Assembly (NCBI GenBank): GCA_016295505.1
Contig: JAEDLC010000058.1
Location: forward strand, 1-11,519
DNA: 11,519 nucleotides
Direction: 5' to 3'
Origin: Dorea sp.
GTDB lineage: Bacteria > Bacillota_A > Clostridia > Lachnospirales > Lachnospiraceae
Numbering within the stretch: the stretch's first letter is position 1; every line of letters begins with the position of its first letter. This document shows, in pieces, positions 1 through 6,950 of the stretch. The notes under the pieces were generated by a model. It saw only the letters and a program-made list of their open reading frames with translations, did not search any database and was not told the DNA's origin. The translations under genes were made by a program, and so were the position numbers.

Positions 1-1512
1 TATCTCTTTCCGGGAACGTAGTTTCTGTTGTTTCTGCTTCGCCTTCGCTTTTCTCCACTTCAGGAACTTTTTCACTCTCGGCTGGAATACCATGATAATC
101 GTCAGGATCCAGAACACATTCGGAATGAAGCGGAAGAAAATTCCCCAATCACCTTTTGACATTACAAGCGCAGAGCGTAAGTTCTTCTCACAGAGCTGTC
201 CCAGCACAACACCCAGTATCGCTGCTGCCGGTGACAGTCCAACTTTCTCCATTAAGAAGCCTATTACACCCATTGCTACCATAACTAAGATTGCAAACGT
301 TCTGTTACTGGATGAATACGTACCAATAATACAGACAACCAATACAATCGGAACCAGAATACGGTTATCTACTTCCAGAATCTTCGCAAAGAACTTCGCC
401 ATCGTTATTGCCATGATGAACATCGCAATATTTGCAACAAACATGAATACATAGATTCCATTTACTGCTTCTGATGAGCTCTGGAAGATTGTAGGTCCAC
501 AGATAACTCCATGAAGTGCAAGTGCACTGATAATAACTGCTGCAGTCGGATCACCAGGAACACCAAGTGCAAGTGCAGGAACCAGGGTTCCTCCTACCGT
601 TGCGTTGTTCGCCGACTCAGGTGCCGCAATACCTTCCCATACACCGGTACCAAATTCTGCTTTACGCGGATTGCTGTTTTTCTCTGTCTCATATGCCACA
701 AACGCAGAGATCTGTGCGCCGGCTCCCGGAAGGACACCGATGAACATACCAATCAGAGAACTCCTTGCGATCGTCTTGTGGATCCTCTTGCGAATTTCCC
801 TCGTCGGGAAGATATGCTTCAGCTCCTGCTTATTTCCTTCCAGATTCTTCATACGAAGGATCTGCTTCATAAGCTCACAGAGTCCGAAGATACCGATCAG
901 AACCGCGATGACATCATAACCACTCATCAGTTCGTCCACACCAAAGGTCAGACGCTTTGTACCGGTCAGATAATCCGTACCTGTACCTGCAAGCAGGATA
1001 CCGAAAGCCGCTGAGATGATACCCTTCAAAAGGTTATCATCCGTACCTGCAATTACACACAATCCGAAAATGGAAAGTACAAAGTATTCCGGATATGCAA
1101 ACTTCACTGCGATCAGTGAAAATGCACTACAACCTAAAAGTAATAATATAGAACCAATAATACCACCGATAAATGAACTGTATGCAGAGATACCGATTGC
1201 CTGTCCCGCATATCCTTTCTTTGCCAGTGGATAACCATCATTCGCCGTCATGATTGCTGCCGCCGTTCCCGGAACCTTCATCAGGATCGCAGCAATCGAG
1301 CCACCGTATACAGCACCTACATAGATTCCGACCAGCACCGCCATGGATGGCAGCGTTGCCATCTTCGCTGTAAAAGACGTCAGGATCGCTACCGCCATCG
1401 TAGCTCCAAGTCCCGGAATCGCTCCTACGATAATTCCCGCAAAAGTAGAAAAAACGCAAAGGACATAATCAAACGGAGTCAATGCTGAAAATACTGCTAA
1501 AAAGTCTGCCAT
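1..1512 (-). CDS. tctA: TctA-family large membrane subunit of a tripartite tricarboxylate transporter (3' end cut by window)
   Basis: This is the large permease of a TTT-type secondary carboxylate transporter, working in the cytoplasmic membrane with TctB and an extracytoplasmic TctC. The frame is open for 504 codons from the ATG to the window edge with no stop. Family members are about 500 residues and the last residues are a basic tail (KKFLKWRKAKAKQKQQK), so little is missing. Family motifs visible are GAIPGLGAT (residues 30-38), a YGGSIAAILMKVPGT stretch (69-83), GVLPGAGAQI (259-268), EGIAAPESANNA (293-304) and GVPGDPTAA (317-325), in a protein of many hydrophobic segments. The start is set by AAGGAGGAG seven bases upstream. 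It begins 34 bases after tctB, so the two are co-transcribed. Substrate unknown: citrate is the founding example, but the family carries many carboxylates. Confidence 0.93.
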   Translation of the reverse strand, partial: MADFLAVFSALTPFDYVLCVFSTFAGIIVGAIPGLGATMAVAILTSFTAKMATLPSMAVLVGIYVGAVYGGSIAAILMKVPGTAAAIMTANDGYPLAKKGYAGQAIGISAYSSFIGGIIGSILLLLGCSAFSLIAVKFAYPEYFVLSIFGLCVIAGTDDNLLKGIISAAFGILLAGTGTDYLTGTKRLTFGVDELMSGYDVIAVLIGIFGLCELMKQILRMKNLEGNKQELKHIFPTREIRKRIHKTIARSSLIGMFIGVLPGAGAQISAFVAYETEKNSNPRKAEFGTGVWEGIAAPESANNATVGGTLVPALALGVPGDPTAAVIISALALHGVICGPTIFQSSSEAVNGIYVFMFVANIAMFIMAITMAKFFAKILEVDNRILVPIVLVVCIIGTYSSSNRTFAILVMVAMGVIGFLMEKVGLSPAAAILGVVLGQLCEKNLRSALVMSKGDWGIFFRFIPNVFWILTIIMVFQPRVKKFLKWRKAKAKQKQQKLRSRKEI

Positions 1513-1546
1513 ATGTTTTCTCCTCCTTATCTACATCATCTTTTTC

Positions 1547-2059
1547 TTAAAAATAGAACATTCTCGGAATCTGAACCTTCAGAATCATAACAAAGAATAT
1601 GTAGATAACCACAACCGATACTACAGAAACAATCGCAAGCACATGCGGTTTTCTGACTCCGTTCATGAACATGGTTGCGATCAGGAACACAATCGTCAGA
1701 ACCTCAAAACCAACCGTCGGAAGTAATAACGCGTATGCAATCATCAGTATGATCGTAATCACAAGATGGACGATACTTGACTTATTCCCCTTCATGCTCT
1801 GAATTCCTGCCTGAACCTTTGCTTTTTCTGTCTCGATGTAGGAGTTTCCGTCCGCATCTACCTTCTTGATCCAGCCCTTCCAGATCACTGTTGCCAGGAA
1901 CCATACTGCCGATATGATAAAGAATATGGCAATCAACTTCGGAAACACTTCCGGTCCGATCACCGACAGGTTCGAGTAATCCGGATATGCGTTTACCTCA
2001 TTGAGAATGTACCCACCCATAACGAGCAGCACAATCGCTAATATCGTATCTCCTAACAC
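1547..2059 (-). CDS. tctB: TctB-family small membrane subunit of the same transporter
   Basis: A 170-residue protein with four hydrophobic segments and the usual TctB layout. Helix 1 is at the N terminus and is followed by a PEVFPKLIAIFF stretch (about residues 36-47) like the family's GPxxFPxxxA motif. A charged cytoplasmic-type loop spans about 63-92 and two or three helices close the protein. TctB proteins stabilise the TctA permease in TTT systems. The start codon is GTG, chosen because a near-perfect AAGGAGGTG (2065-2073) sits five bases upstream. It is the first gene of a tctB-tctA unit; a separate tctC is not seen upstream. Sequence conservation in TctB is low, so the call rests on size, topology and adjacency to a clear TctA. 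Confidence 0.88.
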   Translation of the reverse strand: MLGDTILAIVLLVMGGYILNEVNAYPDYSNLSVIGPEVFPKLIAIFFIISAVWFLATVIWKGWIKKVDADGNSYIETEKAKVQAGIQSMKGNKSSIVHLVITIILMIAYALLLPTVGFEVLTIVFLIATMFMNGVRKPHVLAIVSVVSVVVIYIFFVMILKVQIPRMFYF

Positions 2060-2094
2060 AAAAACACCTCCTTCTTTTGTTGCTTTATTAAATA

Positions 2095-2109
2095 GTTTCG
2101 AAACCGGTT
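2095..2109. promoter_or_regulatory. Operator-like palindrome, copy 1 (LacI-type pattern)
   Basis: GTTTCGAAAC is a perfect 10-base palindrome centred on CG, fused to AACCGGTT, a perfect 8-base palindrome. CG-centred symmetric half-sites are typical of LacI/GalR-family operators. It lies 36 bases upstream of the tctB start and downstream of the promoter candidate at 2160-2188, a position suited to blocking transcription. A near copy (GTTTCGCAACCG) is at 2281. The regulator is unknown and no regulator gene is in the window. Confidence 0.4.
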
Positions 2110-2125
2110 AACATATTTTATTTTT

Positions 2126-2149
2126 AAGAAGCCGTCACAACAGCTTCTT
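2126..2149 (-). promoter_or_regulatory. Hairpin at the predicted 5' end of the tctBA mRNA
   Basis: On the minus strand, AAGAAGCTGT and ACGGCTTCTT form a 10-pair stem closing a TGTG loop. One pair is G-U in minus-strand RNA but would be a C-A mismatch in plus-strand RNA, so the stem is better formed in the tctBA transcript. It is followed by A-rich rather than U-rich sequence, so it is not an intrinsic terminator. If transcription starts near 2153 it would cap the 5' end of the mRNA and could protect it from decay. Confidence 0.5.
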
Positions 2150-2159
2150 CCTACTATGG

Positions 2160-2188
2160 ATAATACCATTATTGAGCTTTTTTTGCAA
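2160..2188 (-). promoter_or_regulatory. Promoter candidate for tctBA (TTGCAA-17-TATTAT)
   Basis: On the minus strand a -35 TTGCAA (2188-2183) is separated by exactly 17 bases from a -10 TATTAT (2165-2160). The -10 matches the sigma-A consensus at five of six bases and the -35 at four of six. It would start the transcript just before the 5' hairpin and give a leader of about 95 bases. In such AT-rich DNA chance matches are common. Confidence 0.45.
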
Positions 2189-2242
2189 CATTTCTCGTTT
2201 TATTTCTTTATTTTTAGTCACAATACACAATATGATTTTTTG

Positions 2243-2257
2243 TATTTTGTGAAAATT
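2243..2257. promoter_or_regulatory. CodY-box-like motif
   Basis: TATTTTGTGAAAATT matches the CodY consensus AATTTTCWGAAAATT at 13 of 15 positions. It lies about 55 bases upstream of the nearer promoter candidate. CodY is a branched-chain amino acid/GTP sensor of Firmicutes that often controls transport genes. The composition is AT-rich, so the match is suggestive only. Confidence 0.25.
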
Positions 2258-2280
2258 TCTGTGTTTTAATTAAATGACGT

Positions 2281-2298
2281 GTTTCGCAACCGTTTTCA
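2281..2298. promoter_or_regulatory. Operator-like motif, copy 2, also cre-like
   Basis: GTTTCGCAACCG (2281-2292) differs by one base from GTTTCGAAACCG at 2095-2106, giving a direct repeat 186 bases apart. The overlapping 2285-2298 reads TGAAAACGGTTGCG on the minus strand, which resembles the CcpA cre consensus TGWNANCGNTNWCA with two mismatches near the 3' end. The two copies flank the promoter candidate at 2160-2188, an arrangement seen with regulators that loop DNA. Confidence 0.35.
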
Positions 2299-2355
2299 TC
2301 GTTCCGTTTTCAGAAAAATAACACTTTTCACATTTTTCCTATGATTTTAGTAAAG

Positions 2356-2382
2356 ATTATACAGAATCATCCTTTTTGTCAA
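2356..2382 (-). promoter_or_regulatory. Upstream promoter candidate for tctBA (TTGACA / TATAAT)
   Basis: On the minus strand a perfect TTGACA (2382-2377) is followed by a perfect TATAAT (2361-2356) with a 15-base spacer, two bases shorter than optimal. Read with a 17-base spacer the -10 would be TAATCT. It would give a long leader of nearly 300 bases containing both operator-like motifs. Confidence 0.4.
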
Positions 2383-2471
2383 TATTATTTCTGATATCCA
2401 TTGTTTTTTATTCTATACCTAGCGGATAACTATGTTTTTTATGAGACGGAATGATACTCCATACATTACAA

Positions 2472-2508
2472 CAGGAACGGCTGCCGTTCTATCCTGCAGC
2501 CGTCCCTG
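2472..2508 (-). terminator. Terminator-like hairpin after the ABC transporter operon
   Basis: ACGGCTGC (2477-2484) and GCAGCCGT (2496-2503) form a perfect 8-pair stem around an 11-base loop. It is extended by CAGG/CCTG after a single mismatch. The hairpin begins six bases past the stop codon of the ATPase gene. On the minus strand the sequence after it is TTGTAATGTATG, a poor U-tract, so termination may be incomplete or the stem may serve as 3'-end protection. No better terminator is visible for this operon. Confidence 0.55.
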
Positions 2509-2514
2509 CTCACT

Positions 2515-4311
2515 CTATATCAGGGATCTCATATGATACCCCTCTTCTCTTGCAGCATTCATTTCTTCTGCATAGAGGAAACATCTCACCTTACGTTCTC
2601 CATATTCATACAGTTCCGGTACTTCCTGAAAGCATCTTTTTTGTGCATATTTGCAGTTATCTGCATACGGACACCCCGTCGTCTTCTGAAGCGACACAGC
2701 CTCTTCCTGAACCGGTATTTTTTTCTTCTCTCTGCCGGTCAGCTTTACCTTTTCTCCCGCCAGGAACAATGCTTTGGTATAAGGATGCCATGGTTCCTCC
2801 ACAAGAGACCTGCATGATCCCTCTTCCACCATCCATCCCACATATACCACTCCCAGGACATCACTGATCCTGCTCATCAGTGACAAGTCATGGCTGATAA
2901 CCAACATTGACAGGTGTTCTTTTTTCTTCATCTCGTTCAGCAGATGCACGAGCTGTTCCTGCACCTGGATATCCAGACCCGTAAAAGGCTCATCGCACAC
3001 CAGAAGCTCCGGCGACATCAGAAGTGCTCTGGCAATCATGATCCTCTGAAGCTGTCCTCCGGACAATTGTTCAGGACGATCCCACAGTCTTGATTCTTCT
3101 ATTCCCACCTCTGTAAGCATGGCAGCAACTTTCTCATGCACCTCTGCTTTATCGATCATTCCTCTTGCGACCAATGCTTCTCTCAGGTTCTCATACACGG
3201 TCATTGACGGATTCAGCGCCTGATATGGATTCTGGAATATCATCTGCATCTTCCGGCTGAAGGCTCTTCGCCTTTTCCCAGATAACCGGTCAATCCTCTC
3301 TTTTTCCCAAAAGATACTTCCTGCATCCGGCCGATAGATTCCCAGCATGGTACATGCAAGCGTGCTTTTTCCACACCCGCTCTCTCCCACCAGACCGTAT
3401 GTCTGATGCCTGCATATCTTCAGAGAGACGGAATGCAGAACTTCCTTTTTCTGAAACTTTTTTGACACAAGTGATACATCTATCAAAACCGGTTTCATTC
3501 CCGTTTTTTCTGCCCGAAAAGGCATCTGTTCCAGATTACGCCTTGCCCGAATCAATGCTCTGGTATATGCTTCTTTTCCACCACGCAGAATCTCCCCGGT
3601 TCTCCCCTGCTCAATCATTCTTCCTTCATGCATGATCATAATACGACTGCAAAGCATCTTCACAACTCCCAGATCATGGCTTACAAGGATCATCGATATT
3701 CCAAGATCTCTGCACAATCTTCGTAGCAGATTCAGGATCTGTGCCTGAACCGTTACGTCAAGAGCCGTCGTAGGCTCATCTGCGATCAGGATCTTTGGGT
3801 TGCCTGCAAGTGCGATCGCAATACAGATTCTCTGCTGCATTCCTCCGGAGCATTCGAAAGGATACCAATTCATACATCCTTTCGCATCCCTGATTCCTAC
3901 CATATCCAGCAGTTCTTCCGCACGCTCTTTTGCCTCTTTTTTGGAGCAGCCCGTATGAATCCGCAGACTTTCCATAACCTGTCCGCCAATCTTCATAAGC
4001 GGATCCAGACTGGACATTGCATTCTGCATCACGACTGCAATCTCACCTCCACGAAGCCTCCGGCTTTCCTGCTCGGATAGTGGAGGAGTGATATCTTCCC
4101 CACAATAGCGAATCTCTCCTTCGCTGATCACAGCACCTTTTTTCAGAAAGCCAAGAAGAGACATCACCAGGGTCGTCTTCCCGGACCCGGATTCACCAAC
4201 AATCCCCAGTATTTCCTGTTTATCCAGGGCCAGAGAGCAGTCTTTGACCACTTCTTTTTGCACGTCTTCATATGCGATTGTAAGATGCCTTACCTCCAGT
4301 AATGGTTCCAT
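2515..4311 (-). CDS. Fused double ABC ATPase of an oligopeptide-type importer (OppD-OppF fusion)
   Basis: A 598-residue cytoplasmic protein with two complete nucleotide-binding domains that power peptide/nickel-family importers. Domain 1 has Walker A GESGSGKT (39-46), signature CSGGMQQR (154-161), Walker B ILIADEP (174-180) and H-loop His212. Domain 2 has Walker A GESGCGKS (309-316), signature LSGGQLQR (416-423), Walker B ELLVCDEP (435-442) and His474. The oligopeptide-family tail HPYTKALF follows, then four cysteines (547, 553, 560, 577) in a CX5CX6CX16C pattern. Both sites look active. Most Opp/Dpp systems use two separate ATPases, but fusions such as GsiA and YejF are known. The gene starts 17 bases after permease 2, with a GAGGAGAGG ribosome binding site, and is last in the operon. 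Confidence 0.95.
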   Translation of the reverse strand: MEPLLEVRHLTIAYEDVQKEVVKDCSLALDKQEILGIVGESGSGKTTLVMSLLGFLKKGAVISEGEIRYCGEDITPPLSEQESRRLRGGEIAVVMQNAMSSLDPLMKIGGQVMESLRIHTGCSKKEAKERAEELLDMVGIRDAKGCMNWYPFECSGGMQQRICIAIALAGNPKILIADEPTTALDVTVQAQILNLLRRLCRDLGISMILVSHDLGVVKMLCSRIMIMHEGRMIEQGRTGEILRGGKEAYTRALIRARRNLEQMPFRAEKTGMKPVLIDVSLVSKKFQKKEVLHSVSLKICRHQTYGLVGESGCGKSTLACTMLGIYRPDAGSIFWEKERIDRLSGKRRRAFSRKMQMIFQNPYQALNPSMTVYENLREALVARGMIDKAEVHEKVAAMLTEVGIEESRLWDRPEQLSGGQLQRIMIARALLMSPELLVCDEPFTGLDIQVQEQLVHLLNEMKKKEHLSMLVISHDLSLMSRISDVLGVVYVGWMVEEGSCRSLVEEPWHPYTKALFLAGEKVKLTGREKKKIPVQEEAVSLQKTTGCPYADNCKYAQKRCFQEVPELYEYGERKVRCFLYAEEMNAAREEGYHMRSLI

Positions 4312-4328
4312 TCGATCCTCTCCTCTTC

Positions 4329-5147
4329 TTACGCCTTACGTTCCAGTGCATATCCCAGACTCTGAAGACAGACAACAAGTACTGCCAATACCAGAATCGG
4401 ATACAGCATCTGAGTCGGGTACTGTGTAATCATGGGCTTTGCATCCTGAATCAACGTCCCAAGGCTTGCACGCGGTGCCGCAATCCCGATTCCCAGAAAG
4501 CTTAAAAACGCTTCTGTAAATATTGCTTTCGGGATCAGCAATATTGTCTGCACAATCAACAGCTCCTTTTCATTGGGAAGAATATATTTCCAGATGATAC
4601 GCAGACGTGAAAATCCCATCATCTTTGCAGCAATACAGTAATCCATCTGCCCGAGTCGTCTGGTCTCAACTCGCAGCATCTTCGCAAGATCCACCCAGCC
4701 GGACACACAGATTCCGATCATCACACTTCTCACACTTGCTTCAAATACCAGAAGCGTAAGGATCACATACAGCATCGACGGGATCGCACTGATCACATTC
4801 ATGATCTCCAGAAGAATACTGTCCAGAAGTGGTCCGCACAGGCCCGCAAGGGAACCGACAAGCATTGCAATCAATACGCAGATTACCGTACTTCCAAATC
4901 CTACTGCCAGGCTGATACGAAGTCCATAACACACTCTGGTGAAGATATCCCTTCCAAACTTGTCTGTCCCAAACCAGTGACTTGCAGACACGCCAAGATT
5001 CTGGCTGTTCACATCCTGCATATCATACGGATACGGAGACAGAAGCGGAACCAGTACCGCCAGCAGGATCAGCACTCCCAGAACACCCAGACACAGCTTT
5101 ATATTCTTATCTTTTCTGATTCGATTCATACATCCCGTTTTCTTCAT
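4329..5147 (-). CDS. ABC importer permease 2, OppC/DppC/NikC type
   Basis: A 272-residue integral membrane permease of the peptide/nickel/opine ABC family. It has the N-terminal extra helix (about 18-36) and the OppC-type motif HWFGTDKFGRDIFTRVCYG (57-75). The core helices carry an EAA-like loop (about 173-192, AAKMMGFSRLRIIWKYILPN) that docks on the ATPase. The late LSFLGIGIAAPRASLGTLI stretch (215-233) is also typical of OppC. Its ATG overlaps the TGA of permease 1 as ATGA, so the two are translationally coupled. Substrate cannot be read from the permease: this family carries peptides, nickel chelates, haem and 5-aminolevulinate. Confidence 0.93.
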   Translation of the reverse strand: MKKTGCMNRIRKDKNIKLCLGVLGVLILLAVLVPLLSPYPYDMQDVNSQNLGVSASHWFGTDKFGRDIFTRVCYGLRISLAVGFGSTVICVLIAMLVGSLAGLCGPLLDSILLEIMNVISAIPSMLYVILTLLVFEASVRSVMIGICVSGWVDLAKMLRVETRRLGQMDYCIAAKMMGFSRLRIIWKYILPNEKELLIVQTILLIPKAIFTEAFLSFLGIGIAAPRASLGTLIQDAKPMITQYPTQMLYPILVLAVLVVCLQSLGYALERKA

Positions 5148-6073
5148 CTGTTCTGCTCCGTTCCAAACCGAATTCTTGGATCCAGATACATCTGAATCAC
5201 ATCCAGCGTAATCTGTGTAACGATCACGACCACTCCAACAAACAGCGTAAGTCCCATAATCACCGTATAATCCCGGTTATTGATCGATGCAACGAATTCT
5301 CTTCCTAGCCCCGGAATCGTAAAGATGCTTTCCACCACAAAGCATCCCGTCACAAGATAGATCAGAAGCTGCCCCAGATAGACCAGAAGCTGAGCCAGAA
5401 TCGGACGCCACATATGTCTCATCAGAATCGTTGATTTTTTCAGTCCCTTTGCCTCGAGAAATGTCGTATATCCCTGATCATACTCCTTCCACACGATACT
5501 GCAGACCATTCTGGATATCACACAGACCGGATAGACCGACAGAGAGGCAACCGGAAGCACATAATTGGCGGCCGTCGCAACGCCTGCGATCGGAAACCAC
5601 TTCAGATACACGCCAAAACACAACATGAAGAGAAGCGCATATACAAAGTTCGGAATCCCGACCCCCAGTCCCTGAATCAGCTGAATGGTCCGGCGGATCA
5701 TAAGATGATTCGTCATGATCTGCCAGATACCGAGGAACATGCCCATGATCAGACTCACGGCAAAGGCCAGCGCTCCGAGTCCCACGGTAACCGGAAGGCA
5801 TCTTGCGATGATCGAATTCACCGTGACTCCCGGTTTTTTGATCGACATCCCAAAGTCCCCTCGCAGCAGGTTTTTCATGTAGATGGCATACTGCACCCCC
5901 AGAGGTTCATTCATTCCATATTCTTCTTCCATCATCTCAAGCACCTGATCCGATACATTGCCGGTATCAAAGGGATTACCCGGCATCTTATGTGCCATCA
6001 CAAACGTAAGAAATGTAAGGAACAGTAATGCCGCTACTCCTGTAACCAGTCTTTTTGCAACGTACTTAGCCAC
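5144..6073 (-). CDS. ABC importer permease 1, OppB/DppB/NikB type
   Basis: A permease of about 309 residues with six predicted helices. It has the OppB-type N terminus (KRLVTGVAALLFLTFLTF), a KMPGNPFD periplasmic motif and an EAA loop EAKGLKKSTILMRHMWRPIL (207-226). The family signature ESIFTIPGLGREFV and a C-terminal YLDPRIRFG also fit. I chose the GTG at 6073 because an AGAGG lies ten bases upstream. An in-frame TTG at 6082 would add three residues but is almost on top of that site. Either way the start lies inside hemC (8- or 17-base overlap), so translation follows hemC directly. It pairs with permease 2 to form the channel. Confidence 0.92.
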   Translation of the reverse strand: MAKYVAKRLVTGVAALLFLTFLTFVMAHKMPGNPFDTGNVSDQVLEMMEEEYGMNEPLGVQYAIYMKNLLRGDFGMSIKKPGVTVNSIIARCLPVTVGLGALAFAVSLIMGMFLGIWQIMTNHLMIRRTIQLIQGLGVGIPNFVYALLFMLCFGVYLKWFPIAGVATAANYVLPVASLSVYPVCVISRMVCSIVWKEYDQGYTTFLEAKGLKKSTILMRHMWRPILAQLLVYLGQLLIYLVTGCFVVESIFTIPGLGREFVASINNRDYTVIMGLTLFVGVVVIVTQITLDVIQMYLDPRIRFGTEQNR

Positions 6074-6950
6074 GTACTTCAAACCTCTCTTTCAACTCTG
6101 CTGCCAGAGTTCTTCCGATCCTCTCTGCTTCCTTTTCTGGTCCCTGCTTCTTGCCAACAATGTAACTTCCCGTTTCTTCGTTATAGTATAAGCCGCTCAG
6201 GATGACCTGTCCATCTGCGATCTGCGCATAGGCTGCAATCGGAGAACTGCAACCGCCATCCAACATGCGCACGAAGGCCCTTTCTGCAAGTGCTGCAGTT
6301 CTTCCATCCTTGTCCATGACACAGTCCAGATAATAATAGTCTTCTCCGGCTCTTCCCTGTACTGCAAGGATTCCCTGTCCGGCCGCCGGGATCACTTCTT
6401 CCGGATCCAGGATCCGACCTGCCGCCGACTCCATACCCAGCCGTTTCAGCCCTGCCATGGCAAGCACCGTCGCATCACACATTCCTTCTTCCAGCTTCCG
6501 AAGCCTGGTCTGCACATTGCCCCGCATACCGGTAAATGTACAGTCCGGGTAAAGCTTCTCAAGCTGTACCTGACGCCTTCTGCTCGACGATCCAATCACT
6601 TTAACGGTATCTATCCCTTTGCGAAAGAGGATCACATCTCTGGGATCTTCCCGTTTGGAATAAGCCAGGATCGGAAGTGTCTCCGGCACTTCCATCGGCA
6701 TATCCTTCAGGCTGTGTACAGACAGATCTGTCCGTTTTTCCATCAGCGCAATATCCAGTTCTTTCACAAATAATCCCTTTCCTCCGACCTGATCCAGATT
6801 CCGATCCAGAATCCTGTCGCCGGTCGTTTTCATCGTAATGATCTGCACCTCAATCTCCGGATGTGCCTGTTCGATCATATGTGCCACATGCTCGGCCTGC
6901 CATACGGCAAGCTTACTTTCCCTGCTTCCTATCCTTACCACTTTTTTCAT
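6066..6950 (-). CDS. hemC: Hydroxymethylbilane synthase (porphobilinogen deaminase)
   Basis: A 294-residue soluble enzyme that polymerises four porphobilinogens into hydroxymethylbilane, the common precursor of uroporphyrinogen III. Family motifs are IGSRESKLAVWQ (7-18), the catalytic-Asp motif HSLKDMP with Asp83, the arginine-rich SSSRRRQVQL (121-130) and GMRGNVQTRL (141-150). The dipyrromethane cofactor motif LDGGCSSPIAAY has the attachment cysteine Cys234. Length is normal and no key residue is missing. Its ATG overlaps the cbiK TGA as ATGA, and its 3' end overlaps the first permease gene. It therefore physically links the biosynthetic and transport parts of the operon. Confidence 0.97.
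   Translation of the reverse strand: MKKVVRIGSRESKLAVWQAEHVAHMIEQAHPEIEVQIITMKTTGDRILDRNLDQVGGKGLFVKELDIALMEKRTDLSVHSLKDMPMEVPETLPILAYSKREDPRDVILFRKGIDTVKVIGSSSRRRQVQLEKLYPDCTFTGMRGNVQTRLRKLEEGMCDATVLAMAGLKRLGMESAAGRILDPEEVIPAAGQGILAVQGRAGEDYYYLDCVMDKDGRTAALAERAFVRMLDGGCSSPIAAYAQIADGQVILSGLYYNEETGSYIVGKKQGPEKEAERIGRTLAAELKERFEVRG

Larger units (their letters stand above)
2060..2514. other. 455-base non-coding regulatory region ahead of tctBA
   Basis: There is no credible gene in this AT-rich stretch between the end of the ABC operon and tctB. From the ABC side it holds a terminator-like hairpin, a TTGACA/TATAAT promoter candidate, a first GTTTCGNAACCG motif and a CodY-like box. These are followed by a second promoter candidate, an mRNA hairpin, a second GTTTCGNAACCG motif and the tctB ribosome binding site. 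Each is listed separately. Confidence 0.8.

Noticed and set aside
92..1459. Several plus-strand and minus-strand open frames of 70-170 codons in this stretch
   Set aside because: All lie inside the continuous 504-codon minus-strand tctA frame, whose translation shows clear family motifs; the shadows have basic or low-complexity translations with no recognisable domain.
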